A DNA stretch of 64,000 nucleotides from Iningainema tapete BLCC-T55 (GTDB lineage: Bacteria > Cyanobacteriota > Cyanobacteriia > Cyanobacteriales > Nostocaceae): the NCBI RefSeq assembly GCF_014698965.1, contig NZ_JACXAE010000054.1, positions 62,001 through 126,000 on the forward strand. Direction: 5' to 3'. Shown here in pieces: positions 8,582 through 17,205 of this stretch (positions are counted from its first letter, which is position 1; the number at the start of each line of letters is the position of its first letter). A program made the position numbers and the translations under genes. The notes beneath the pieces are model-generated. The model saw only the letters and a program-made list of their open reading frames with translations. It searched no databases and was not told the origin of the DNA.

Positions 8582-9100
8582 TCACTCCAATGGATCAACA
8601 CCCATATCAATTACTATTTTACGCAGTAAGGCAATTTGCTCACCAAAATCTAACTGCTTGATTGCTTCCAGTATCTGCGCACCATCGCGAGAGATTTGAT
8701 AGCCCGCTGGCATCGGAACGACATAACCTTTAACCATTAATTCTGATAATTCATACCAGAAAGCTAACTTAGTATTAGCGCTGAGTGTACCATAAGAACG
8801 AGAAAATTCAGTATTTTTCTGCGCAGCCAAGTCACGTATTACCTGTAACTGCTTGTCATGAGACATCTGTTTAATTTGATTCAGTAGACCATTAGCTAAC
8901 TGCAAACGCGCAGCGCCTGTGGCAGCTGGTGCGATTGAACGTCCCATTTCAGTATACGCAAACCAAAGTACTGTCAACTGGTCATCTACCAAAAGGCTCT
9001 TGAACACAGTGGCGATAGAAGTTACGCCATCACCAGTCGGAATGCGATGATGAAAAGCTTTGTTCAAACGGCTTTGTGCTGGATCTGTTGTGAAAGTCAT
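8582..9100 (-). CDS. helical carotenoid protein (OCP N-terminal domain homologue)
   Basis: A 172-residue all-helical protein of the OCP N-terminal-domain family. HCPs bind a ketocarotenoid and act as singlet-oxygen quenchers or, in the HCP4 clade, also quench phycobilisomes. Supporting segments are SIATVFKSLLVDDQLTVLWF, the carotenoid-contact region EMGRSIAPAATGAARLQLA, and FWYELSELMVKGYVVPMP near the C-terminus. Length equals one OCP N-domain and there is no fused C-domain. Pairing with the CTDH gene downstream suggests an HCP4-like, two-protein version of OCP. I see no clear promoter in the 215-base spacer upstream. Confidence 0.9.
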   Translation of the reverse strand: MTFTTDPAQSRLNKAFHHRIPTGDGVTSIATVFKSLLVDDQLTVLWFAYTEMGRSIAPAATGAARLQLANGLLNQIKQMSHDKQLQVIRDLAAQKNTEFSRSYGTLSANTKLAFWYELSELMVKGYVVPMPAGYQISRDGAQILEAIKQLDFGEQIALLRKIVIDMGVDPLE

Positions 9101-9316
9101 GATAGCACCACAGTCAATTAGTTAAATACGCTCTTGACAATTGAGAGGTTGGTATCATTTCTAGTTGCTTTACCTCTTGAATTACATTCTGCATACTTTC
9201 TTAATAAATGACAAATAAAATTTATAAATACATTAAGTAATAAAATGAAACATGGGTATTGACTACAGTGTGTACAATAGAGAAGCAATATGCTGGGCAA
9301 ATTTACGATAAGATAA

Positions 9317-10270
9317 ATGAATCAATTATCCCCACTTAGTAGCAGTGAGGTAAAACAAAAAGCACTCTTGTTAGGATTTCATAAAGTTGGGATCGCTGCT
9401 GTAGAAGGATTAGAGGCAAAGGTATCCCAAAGGCTACAAACATGGTTATCAATGGGGTATCATGCTGATATGGCATGGATGGCAAATCCCAAACGTCAAG
9501 ATTTGAAGATGGTGATGCCAGAAGTGCGATCGCTCATTTGTGTCGCCCTCAACTACTACACTCCGAAACTTCGTCCTACCGATAACTCATACGCCAAAAT
9601 CTCTCGATATGCTTGGGGAAGAGATTATCACAAAGTCCTGCACAAAAAACTCAAGGCTCTCAGTAATTGGCTACAAGGATTTGGTCAAGGCATTCAAGCA
9701 CGGTACTATGCAGATACTGGTCCAGTGCAAGATAAAGCATGGGCGCAAACAGCCGGAATTGGTTGGATTGCCAAAAATGGGAACGTAATTACCAGAGAGT
9801 ATGGCTCTTGGGTATTTTTGGGAGAAATTTTGACAAATCTAGAATTGACAAGCGATCGCCCACATACAGAACATTGTGGTAGTTGTACTCGTTGTATTGA
9901 AGCTTGTCCGACAAATGCAATTACCAGTCCATTTGTCGTTGATGCCAATCGGTGTATTGCTTATCATACAATTGAAAATCGGGCAGAAAAATTGCCACCC
10001 ACAATCACACCTCATATGCAAGGCTGGGTAGCAGGTTGCGACATTTGCCAAGATGTTTGTCCTTGGAATCAGCGTTTTGCCCAAGAAACTGATGTTGATG
10101 AATTTCAACCTTACCCTGGGAATATTGCACCATTACTGGTAGAATTAGCGGAAATCTCAAATGAAGAGTGGGAGCAAAGATTTCCAGCTTCGGCATTACG
10201 GCGGATCAAACCGGAAATGTTACGACGGAATGCTCGTGCGAATCTTGACGTATTTCACGCGGAAGAATGA
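9317..10270 (+). CDS. queG: epoxyqueuosine reductase QueG
   Basis: A 317-residue cobalamin- and iron-sulfur-dependent enzyme that reduces epoxyqueuosine to queuosine at the wobble base of tRNA. Two [4Fe-4S] motifs are complete: CGSCTRCIEACP and CDICQDVCPWN. The upstream half has the B12-binding signature region RYADTGPVQDKAWAQ and GWIAKNGNVIT. Length is normal for the short QueG form without HEAT repeats. It overlaps the next gene by 4 bases (ATGA), so the two are translationally coupled. Confidence 0.95.
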   Translation: MNQLSPLSSSEVKQKALLLGFHKVGIAAVEGLEAKVSQRLQTWLSMGYHADMAWMANPKRQDLKMVMPEVRSLICVALNYYTPKLRPTDNSYAKISRYAWGRDYHKVLHKKLKALSNWLQGFGQGIQARYYADTGPVQDKAWAQTAGIGWIAKNGNVITREYGSWVFLGEILTNLELTSDRPHTEHCGSCTRCIEACPTNAITSPFVVDANRCIAYHTIENRAEKLPPTITPHMQGWVAGCDICQDVCPWNQRFAQETDVDEFQPYPGNIAPLLVELAEISNEEWEQRFPASALRRIKPEMLRRNARANLDVFHAEE

Positions 10271-10923
10271 GCAAAAAAGCAATTATTTTTGACTTTGATG
10301 GCACAATCGCAGATACAGTAGATGCTCTCGTCAGTATTGCTAACCGTTTGGCTAAAGAGTTTGGGTATACACCCATTTCTTCAGAGGAACTTGCTATACT
10401 GAAAAATCTTAGTGCTAGAGAAATTATTAAACAATCAAAAATTCCTCTTTTTAAAATACCCTTTTTGGTCAAAAAAGTAAAAGCGGAATTGAAAAATAAG
10501 ATCAAAGAACTCAAGCCAATAGCAGGAATTCAAGATGCATTAATAGAACTTAAGAGTGACGGACATAAACTGGGAATTATAACTTCTAATTCTAAAGATA
10601 ATGTAACAGCATTTTTCCAGGTAAATAACTTAGATAATTTATTTGACTTTGTTTATTCAGGAGTAACAATTTTTGGTAAAAATACGATAATTAATAATGC
10701 TTTAAAGCAACAGCAAATCAAATCTCAAGACGTTATTTATGTTGGTGATGAAACTAGAGATGTAGAGGCATCAAAAAAGGCAAATATTAAAGTAGTTGCG
10801 GTAACTTGGGGATTTAATTCAAAGGAAGTGCTAGCTAGGCAAAATCCAGATTTCTTGATTCAAGAGCCTATGGAATTACTGAAGGTGATTGAGGGGTTGA
10901 GTGTTAATGGAATTGAAAATTAA
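10267..10923 (+). CDS. HAD-superfamily hydrolase, phosphoglycolate phosphatase-like
   Basis: A 218-residue HAD subfamily IA phosphatase. Motif I is DFDGTIADT (residues 8-16), motif II is ITSNS, and motifs III and IV are the Lys of FGKN followed by VGDETRDVEA. The alpha-helical cap between about 18 and 85 is typical of Gph-like enzymes. Phosphoglycolate is a plausible substrate but is not provable from sequence. It overlaps queG by 4 bases upstream and is followed 2 bases later by the molybdoenzyme gene, giving a three-gene run. Confidence 0.88.
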   Translation: MSKKAIIFDFDGTIADTVDALVSIANRLAKEFGYTPISSEELAILKNLSAREIIKQSKIPLFKIPFLVKKVKAELKNKIKELKPIAGIQDALIELKSDGHKLGIITSNSKDNVTAFFQVNNLDNLFDFVYSGVTIFGKNTIINNALKQQQIKSQDVIYVGDETRDVEASKKANIKVVAVTWGFNSKEVLARQNPDFLIQEPMELLKVIEGLSVNGIEN

Positions 10924-10925
10924 TC

Positions 10926-13490
10926 ATGTCGAAATCTGAGCGGAAGAAAGGGGCATCTGTGAGATTTTCCCGTCGGGGATTTTTGCAGGGAGCGACGATT
11001 GGTGCTGCTGCTGCTAGCAGTGGTAATTTGTTGAAGGGAGAGAAAGCGGCGGCAACTAGTGATGGTTTTTATCCAGCAACAAGTACTCCATCAACAGAGT
11101 TTGATTTCACTCGGCAATCAGGTGCGCTACAACCAGATGCGGTTGTAGATAGTGCTTGTCAGTTTTGCAATTCGCTTTGTCGGTTGAAGGTGCATGTTAA
11201 AAATGGCAGAATTATTGATGTGTTGGGTGAACCGGATGATCCAGTACAGGCAGGTGGTTTGTGTATTAAGGGTCCAATGATGACCCAATTGGTGTATAAT
11301 CGCTTCCGGTTGACTCGTCCGATGAAGCGGGTGGCTGGTGAGAAGGGTTCACCAGATTCTCAGTTTGAACCAATTTCTTGGGATGAGGCACTGCAAACTA
11401 TTGCGAGTAAATTTTTAGCATTGCGCGATGCAGGGGAAGTGAGGGCGATCGCCAACAAAACTTCTGGTAGAATGCCACGAGGTACGGGTTCTTTGATCGG
11501 ACGCTTTTTTACACTTCTTGGTAGTCCTAATGATACAGATGTGGGACCGGTGTGTAATGATGCAGGTGGGAATGCACTGGCATGGACTTTTGGATTAGGC
11601 AATTTTACTAATGGTTATGGTTTGGATGGCGCAACTGGTAAAGAGGATTTGGGTTCTGCTAAGTACTTTCTATTTTTAGGTACTAATCAAGCAGAAACTC
11701 ACCCAGTTACTTTTGCCTATTTGCTACGTAGTCGGGCAAAGACTAAGGCTAAGTTAGTTGTTGTCGATCCCCGATTAACTCCGACAGGCGCACAAGCAGA
11801 CGAGTGGATTGCACCAAAGCCGCATACCGATCAAGCGCTTGTTCTGGCGATGCTACATCATATATTAATGAATAACCTACACGATGCTGCTTTTGTGCAA
11901 AACTGGGTGTTGGGTTTTGACGAGTTGAAAGCTCATGTGAGTAAGTTTGGTTATACTCCTGAATGGGCAGAGAAAGTAACAGGAGTGCCAGCTAGTAAAA
12001 TTAAACAAATTGCCCAAGAGTATGCAAGGGCAAAACCTGCTGCTATTTTTTGCAATGCGGGGATTTCTCACCAGCTAAACGCTTTCGACACCTATCGCAC
12101 GCTGGCATTCTTAGCTGCCGTGACTGGAAACATTGGTGTCAACGGCGGAGGATGCAATTTTATGCACAATACTTGGCCTGGTGGCTTGAATTTACCACCT
12201 CTTGAGGGAACTGTGCCGAAAAAGGATACGGCGTTACCTGTTGGACCAGACTACTTTGCTGAGTCAATTTTAACACAGAAGCCTTATCAACTCAAGGCGA
12301 TCATTACTGCAGGGAATCCCCTCATCGGTAGTGCCAACACGGCTAAGGTTAAAGAAGCTTTCCGCCAGTTGGAGTTTTACGCCTACACTGGTTTGTTTAT
12401 GGAAGAAGCAGCTTATTACGCTGATATCATTTTACCTGTGTGTAGCGGCTTTGAGATGGAAACAGTGTACATGCGTCGGGACGATCGCGCAATTCGCTGG
12501 CAAAATCAGGTGATTCCTCGCGTAGGTGAGTCTAAACCAGACTGGGAAATCTGGATTGATTTAGCTCACACCATTGCTAAGTTGGACAAAAAGAATCCAC
12601 CAACCTACTGGACAGCGAATTTTCCCTTGGAGTGGAAAGACTACCGCAACCTGTGGGCAACCTTTGTCAAGTATACTTTAGGAATGGGCGGTATGACTCA
12701 AGAGCGTTTGTCCAAGCGAGCAGAACCCTTACGTTGGCCATGTCCTTCTTTAAATCATCCTGGTGTTAGCACTCTATATTTGGATCATCCCTCTTGGTAT
12801 GAGGTAGTTCAAGCGCTTACTCCCAAGAATACTGTCGGTGGGAGTCAAAAGGCGCAAAAGAATCAGGGCAAACGGTTCCTCACTCCCAGTGGCAAAGTTG
12901 AAATCTATACCCCAGACTTAGAGAAAAAATTAGCTACAGCCGGACACACAGCTTTACCCATATTTTACACCCATCCTGAGGTGACTGGTAAAAATCCTAC
13001 CATTGAGTATACAAAGGAGTTGATCCAAAATCCAATCAATCCCCAAGCGGTGACTCAAAAAGTAAAACTAGGAAAAATCTCTTCTGGCGAAGTACACAAG
13101 GATTACCCATTAATGGGTATGAGTGGCAGACCGAGTGTGGTACATTTCCATTCGGTGACACACTGGACATATACTGGAAAGCAAATGAACGGCGTTCGTT
13201 TGGTACAGATTCACCCTAAGGTAGCACAGAAGGCGGGTATTCAGAATGGGGATACCATTGCTGTAGAAAGCCCCAGAGGCTCTATTACCGGAACAGCACA
13301 AATTTGGGAGGGTATTCGGGAGGATACAATCTTTGTACCGCATACATTTGGACCGATGCAAAAAATGGCTACAGAGCTAGGTACTCCTTACTATGAGCCT
13401 ACCAATGTGTTGCTTAACGACCAGTTTTACGATAATCTCTCTGGTCAGCAGGCTTATAAGTGCTTTGCTTGCCGAGTCAGGAAAGTTTGA
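10926..13490 (+). CDS. Tat-exported molybdopterin oxidoreductase (DMSO reductase family)
   Basis: An 854-residue catalytic subunit. A twin-arginine signal is at the N-terminus (SRRGFLQGATIGAAAA, residues 15-30). Four cysteines for one [4Fe-4S] cluster are at 78, 81, 85 and 113. The likely molybdenum ligand is Cys210 in GPVCNDAGG, as in polysulfide, thiosulfate or arsenate reductases and periplasmic nitrate reductase. Later blocks are FLGTNQAETHP, VVDPRLTPT and a C-terminal molydopterin-dinucleotide-binding domain with HTFGPM. No iron-sulfur or membrane-anchor subunit gene follows, which is unusual for this family. The substrate is unknown. The start is 2 bases after the HAD gene stop. Confidence 0.88.
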   Translation: MSKSERKKGASVRFSRRGFLQGATIGAAAASSGNLLKGEKAAATSDGFYPATSTPSTEFDFTRQSGALQPDAVVDSACQFCNSLCRLKVHVKNGRIIDVLGEPDDPVQAGGLCIKGPMMTQLVYNRFRLTRPMKRVAGEKGSPDSQFEPISWDEALQTIASKFLALRDAGEVRAIANKTSGRMPRGTGSLIGRFFTLLGSPNDTDVGPVCNDAGGNALAWTFGLGNFTNGYGLDGATGKEDLGSAKYFLFLGTNQAETHPVTFAYLLRSRAKTKAKLVVVDPRLTPTGAQADEWIAPKPHTDQALVLAMLHHILMNNLHDAAFVQNWVLGFDELKAHVSKFGYTPEWAEKVTGVPASKIKQIAQEYARAKPAAIFCNAGISHQLNAFDTYRTLAFLAAVTGNIGVNGGGCNFMHNTWPGGLNLPPLEGTVPKKDTALPVGPDYFAESILTQKPYQLKAIITAGNPLIGSANTAKVKEAFRQLEFYAYTGLFMEEAAYYADIILPVCSGFEMETVYMRRDDRAIRWQNQVIPRVGESKPDWEIWIDLAHTIAKLDKKNPPTYWTANFPLEWKDYRNLWATFVKYTLGMGGMTQERLSKRAEPLRWPCPSLNHPGVSTLYLDHPSWYEVVQALTPKNTVGGSQKAQKNQGKRFLTPSGKVEIYTPDLEKKLATAGHTALPIFYTHPEVTGKNPTIEYTKELIQNPINPQAVTQKVKLGKISSGEVHKDYPLMGMSGRPSVVHFHSVTHWTYTGKQMNGVRLVQIHPKVAQKAGIQNGDTIAVESPRGSITGTAQIWEGIREDTIFVPHTFGPMQKMATELGTPYYEPTNVLLNDQFYDNLSGQQAYKCFACRVRKV

Positions 13491-13518
13491 TCGCATCTAC
13501 TTCATAGTTTGTTATTTC

Positions 13519-13622
13519 TTCAGTTTCAACTTTGTTTGACTCTTTAGTGGTTTCTAGAAGTTGCATTTATCAGTTTGGGTAAGCGATTTTGCAGAAGTTC
13601 TAGACGTTGAGCCAGTTCATTT
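13519..13622 (-). pseudogene. fragment of a copy of the gene at 20598-20978
   Basis: About 100 bases closely match 20846-20950, with shared blocks such as TTGTTTGACTCTTTAG, TTTCTAGAAGTTGCA, GGGTAAGCGATTTTGCAGA and TTCTAGACGTTGAGCCAG. They correspond to the N-terminal half of the 126-residue antitoxin-like protein on the minus strand (PDELAQRLEPLQNRLPEL region). The match stops at both ends, so this is a truncated remnant and not a gene. It lies 7 kb from the intact copy, with the vWA-MoxR cassette between the two. Confidence 0.75.
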
Positions 13623-13715
13623 TTAAGTGTAAACTACTAATGATTATAGCTTTTAAAATTAAATTATACACACAATAGCGCCTCCTTGTAGATGAGCAAG
13701 AAAGCGCGAATTCCT

Positions 13716-13985
13716 CTAGGGCTTTGCTTCAGGCAGATTTTCAGTTGAGCGAGGCTCCTGAGAAATCGGGCATTGATCTGTAGCCTCAGATTCATTTGTA
13801 GCCGGCTCGTCTTCCGTCTCATTCTCGTCCTTGAGCAAGTCGTACACAACCCCCAAAGCAACGATAACTGCTAGCATTGGAGCATACTGTGGAAATGTGA
13901 TAAAAATCACGATAATTTCCAGCAGTGTTTTGATAGCCTCTAAACTTTCCATGATTGGTTTCATGTGTGATGTGGACAATTTCAT
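13716..13985 (-). CDS. small membrane protein, unknown function
   Basis: About 89 residues with one long hydrophobic stretch (LLEIIVIFITFPQYAPMLAVIVALGVVYDLL) followed by an acidic, Glu/Thr-rich tail. An ATG at 13985 is the first good start; a TTG at 13991 is possible. An overlapping frame starting at 14043 (MSENISGKPLTLTLTAVFEDEIVHI) looks protein-like for its first 25 residues and might be a separate short peptide or the true N-terminus joined by a frameshift. It lies divergent to the XRE-STAND gene and may share its promoter region. Confidence 0.45.
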   Translation of the reverse strand: MKLSTSHMKPIMESLEAIKTLLEIIVIFITFPQYAPMLAVIVALGVVYDLLKDENETEDEPATNESEATDQCPISQEPRSTENLPEAKP

Positions 13986-14094
13986 CCTCAAATACTGCTG
14001 TCAAAGTGAGTGTCAGAGGTTTGCCTGAGATGTTTTCCGACATAAGTCCGACAAAAAACCGACATCAAGAAAACTACTGCCTTGATTAGGAGTT

Positions 14095-15204
14095 ATGCCG
14101 CGATCGCTTAAGGTTGCCTCACAATACATTAAAAAAGTTAAAGCTGCCCTTCACCGTAATGGCTTTCCACGCCAGCAGAATTTGGCTGAAGACTTGGGAA
14201 TGTCTAGAGATACCGTCAGCAGGTTTCTCAATGGCAAGCCCATTAGTTATTTGAATTTTGAGGAAATTTGCCAGAAGTTAGGGTTGAACCTGCAAGAAAT
14301 TGCTGATTTTGAGACTGAGGACAATGAGATTTTAGAATTAGTTAGTAGCGTTGAATTTATCTCAGAGCAGCTGCTTAGTTATGGGGAACTCTCGGATACT
14401 CAGTCCACTACTAATGAGGTAGAAGCGTTACCACCAAAACCTCATTTACTCTTTGACTTACTGCTGCAAATGGACTTTAAGCAACAGGTGAGCTTAGTAA
14501 AAAAAGTCATGGAATTGCACCGCATAGCAGGCTTCCTGGTTCATGGTGAACCTTACTGCGGACAACAACTTTTGGTTACTCGGTTATTCAGGTTGAAGCC
14601 AAAGTGGAAGAATATATCACCAATCAAGATTGACGTTAGTCACAACGGTGTAGGTAGGAGTATCCCTCACTTATGGCGACAACTTACGTCTTGGTTTGGT
14701 TTGCCGAAAGATGCTGAACCAAACCAGATTATCGAAAAGGTTTGCGATCGCCTTTTGACTCAAGATGTGATTTTTATTTTTTACACCGTAGATTATATGC
14801 AGCCGAAGGTTCTGACAGAGTGGCTTCAAGCATTCTGGGAACAGCTAGTGGCAACAGTAGAACCATCCCCTTCGACTCAAAGGGATACACACCTGTTAAT
14901 GTTTCTAGTAGATAATAGCGGCAGCGTTTGTCAATCAAACATTCTGCTAGCACAACAATTCAATGAACCAGATTATCCCCGGATTCCCTTGCACTTGCCA
15001 CCAGTTGCTCCGTTTCCACTAGATGTCTTGGATGATTGGATTGATACGGTGACGGCAATGCAAACGGTACAGATACCTGCTGGGTTAACCTCCCAAATAT
15101 TGTTAGAGAAGTCCAATAACGGTATTCCCCAAGATGTATATGAAGAAATTTGCTGCCACTGCGGTCATAATTGGGAAGGAGAATTGGCAAAATGGCTGAT
15201 TTAG
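14095..15204 (+). CDS. XRE-type HTH protein with degenerate STAND-like NTPase domain
   Basis: A 369-residue protein. Residues about 24-70 form a helix-turn-helix (QNLAEDLGMSRDTVSRFLNG). From about residue 120 comes a region (LLLQMDFKQQVSLVKKVMEL, then FLVHGEPYCGQQLLVTRLF) with the layout of a STAND P-loop but without the GK[ST] core, matching the inactive-STAND domains found in vWA-MoxR conflict systems. FIFYTVDYMQ sits where Walker B would be and lacks the acidic pair. Its stop lies 13 bases inside the MoxR gene, so the cassette is translationally coupled. It may be the DNA-binding or sensor component that controls the three genes after it. Confidence 0.72.
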   Translation: MPRSLKVASQYIKKVKAALHRNGFPRQQNLAEDLGMSRDTVSRFLNGKPISYLNFEEICQKLGLNLQEIADFETEDNEILELVSSVEFISEQLLSYGELSDTQSTTNEVEALPPKPHLLFDLLLQMDFKQQVSLVKKVMELHRIAGFLVHGEPYCGQQLLVTRLFRLKPKWKNISPIKIDVSHNGVGRSIPHLWRQLTSWFGLPKDAEPNQIIEKVCDRLLTQDVIFIFYTVDYMQPKVLTEWLQAFWEQLVATVEPSPSTQRDTHLLMFLVDNSGSVCQSNILLAQQFNEPDYPRIPLHLPPVAPFPLDVLDDWIDTVTAMQTVQIPAGLTSQILLEKSNNGIPQDVYEEICCHCGHNWEGELAKWLI

Positions 15205-16103
15205 CAAGTGTACTCGCCGCCAGTGGCAAGCTGTTCTACAGTGGCAAGCCAATCTCACCACAGGAGCGCCAACGGTACAAATCCCCTTACTTGCCATCGC
15301 CAGAACTAATCAACGCCGTTAACCTTGCCATATTTCTAGAAAAACGTCCCTTGTTGCTCAAAGGTGAGCCTGGATGTGGTAAAACTAGCTTGGCGCAGGC
15401 GGTAGCTCACGAACTGGGCTTACCTTATGAGTCTTGGTATATTAAGTCTACAACTAGGGCGAGAGATGGACTATATACCTACGATGCCGTAGGTCGTTTG
15501 CACGATGCTCAACTTGTTGGTACGGGGAAACAGAGTAATTCCAAAGTCGATAATTTAGATAATTACATTAAACTGGGACCGCTAGGACGTGCCTTTAAAA
15601 ATGAACAGCGCACAGTAGTGCTGATTGATGAAATTGATAAAGCTGATATTGACTTTCCTAATGATTTGTTGCGAGAGTTAGATGAGCAGCAATTCAGCAT
15701 TGATGAAACAGGAGAAGTGGTAAAGGCTTCTGCTTCCCCCATCCTGTTCATTACCAGTAACGACGAGAAAGATTTACCGGATGCGTTTTTGCGGCGTTGT
15801 CTGTTTCATTACATTCAATTTCCATATGCACAGTTAACTGATATTGTCAAGGCTCACTTTCTTGAATCGTCCCCTAATTTAGTGGAGGCAGCAGTGAAGC
15901 GTTTTAAGGAATTGCGGCAGAAAATGGAGAAGGGCAAATCGGGGAAAAAGGTAAGTACCAGCGAGTTGCTTGATTGGTTTGCGGTGTTGCGTCAATTTCC
16001 TCAAGATGAGGTGTTGCGGCTGCTTGAGGGAGAACTGCCTTTCCCTGAAGTTCTGCTTAAGAAATGGGAGGATCATCTGCGGTATCTGAAGTATGAAACT
16101 TGA
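15192..16103 (+). CDS. MoxR-family AAA+ ATPase
   Basis: A 303-residue AAA+ ATPase when started at the ATG at 15192, which has GGAAGGAG about 10 bases upstream; a longer TTG frame from 15171 is less likely. Walker A is GEPGCGKT (58-65), Walker B is VVLIDEIDKAD (Asp146, Glu147), sensor 1 is FITSND and an arginine finger region is DAFLRRCLFH. MoxR ATPases work with vWA proteins as metal-dependent chaperone-like switches. The gene overlaps its upstream neighbour by 13 bases and its downstream vWA neighbour by 11 bases, which argues for a stoichiometric complex. Confidence 0.9.
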   Translation: MADLASVLAASGKLFYSGKPISPQERQRYKSPYLPSPELINAVNLAIFLEKRPLLLKGEPGCGKTSLAQAVAHELGLPYESWYIKSTTRARDGLYTYDAVGRLHDAQLVGTGKQSNSKVDNLDNYIKLGPLGRAFKNEQRTVVLIDEIDKADIDFPNDLLRELDEQQFSIDETGEVVKASASPILFITSNDEKDLPDAFLRRCLFHYIQFPYAQLTDIVKAHFLESSPNLVEAAVKRFKELRQKMEKGKSGKKVSTSELLDWFAVLRQFPQDEVLRLLEGELPFPEVLLKKWEDHLRYLKYET

Positions 16104-17205
16104 AGAACTACCACTGCTAGATATTTTTAACAGCCTGCGCCAAAGGCATGGTTTGCCGTTGGGGGTTGATGAATATCTGGTGGTATTGCGTAGCTTGCAA
16201 GTTGGTTTTGGTATCGGTAGTCGTCAGGAATTAGAGCAGTTGTGCTGTTTGGTATGGGCAAAGTCTGAAGAAGAAAGTCGTTTGATTCGACGGTTGTTTG
16301 AGCAGATGTGGAAGCAACTCGAATCGCACTTTGTTAATTCCACCTCATCTTCACATAAACAGGAAAATTGGCAGGGTTTCTCTGCTGACACACTAACATC
16401 TGAAACATCTTTACCTGATGAGCCGTTGCCTGAGTTAGAGACACATCCCAGTCTCACCCCAGAACCAGTGCAAACTGTCCAAGCTGTGCGCAGCAGTCGG
16501 CGGGATAGAGAACTGAAACGTCCCCGCTATAGCTTGTTAACTGAGTATTTTCCCGTTACCAAACGGCAGATGAAGCAAAGCTGGCGTTATCTACGTCGTC
16601 CGGTGCGCCAAGGAGTACCGATAGAGTTGGATGTAGAAGCGACGGTGGCAAAGATAGGGCGTGAAGGCATTTTACTCGAACCCGTGCTAGTGCCGCCCCG
16701 TACCAATCGCACTGACTTGGTGCTGCTGATCGACAAAGAAGGCTCAATGGTTCCCTTTCACGGGCTTTCACGGCAGTTGGTGGAAACAGCGGAGCGGGGT
16801 GGAAGGCTAAGAAACACCCGTGTATTTTACTTTCATGACTATGCTGATGAATACCTGTATCGTCATCCCGCGTTGCTAGATGCCCAACCCCTGACTGAAG
16901 TGTTGGAGGAGATTGGAGAAAGGGCGGCGGTGCTAATTGTCAGTGATGGGGGAGCAGCACGGGGAAATTTTGACCCTGAGCGGGTTGAACGTACACAGGA
17001 ATGGATTGAGCAGTTGCAGCAGTCGGTGGGTTATTGTGCATGGTTAAACCCAATGCCTAGTGAATGCTGGCGTCATACCACGGCTGGGGAAATTGCCCGT
17101 TTGCTGCCGATGTTTGAGATGAGTCGTCCAGGTATGAATGCGGCGATTAGCTTGTTGCGGGGCAAATATATCGCATGGGAGATGATGTACTCATGGCTGA
17201 TGTAA
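16093..17205 (+). CDS. vWA-domain protein of MoxR-linked cassette, altered MIDAS
   Basis: A 370-residue protein. The N-terminal 75 residues are helical (LLDIFNSLRQRHGLPLGVDEY), then comes a low-complexity Ser/Thr/Pro/Glu linker to about 140, then a vWA domain from about 205. The metal-ion site reads DKEGS (214-218) where the consensus is DxSxS, so the middle serine is Glu; a second acidic motif VSDGGAARG follows. The domain resembles the SAV_2336/CoxE-like vWA proteins encoded next to MoxR genes. It overlaps the MoxR gene by 11 bases and the next gene by 13. The altered MIDAS may change metal dependence. Confidence 0.82.
   Translation: MKLEELPLLDIFNSLRQRHGLPLGVDEYLVVLRSLQVGFGIGSRQELEQLCCLVWAKSEEESRLIRRLFEQMWKQLESHFVNSTSSSHKQENWQGFSADTLTSETSLPDEPLPELETHPSLTPEPVQTVQAVRSSRRDRELKRPRYSLLTEYFPVTKRQMKQSWRYLRRPVRQGVPIELDVEATVAKIGREGILLEPVLVPPRTNRTDLVLLIDKEGSMVPFHGLSRQLVETAERGGRLRNTRVFYFHDYADEYLYRHPALLDAQPLTEVLEEIGERAAVLIVSDGGAARGNFDPERVERTQEWIEQLQQSVGYCAWLNPMPSECWRHTTAGEIARLLPMFEMSRPGMNAAISLLRGKYIAWEMMYSWLM

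Noticed and set aside
9118-9300. 60-codon frame on the minus strand upstream of the HCP gene
   Set aside because: Low-complexity, Cys/Phe-rich translation with no ribosome binding site; it is the promoter region of two divergent genes.
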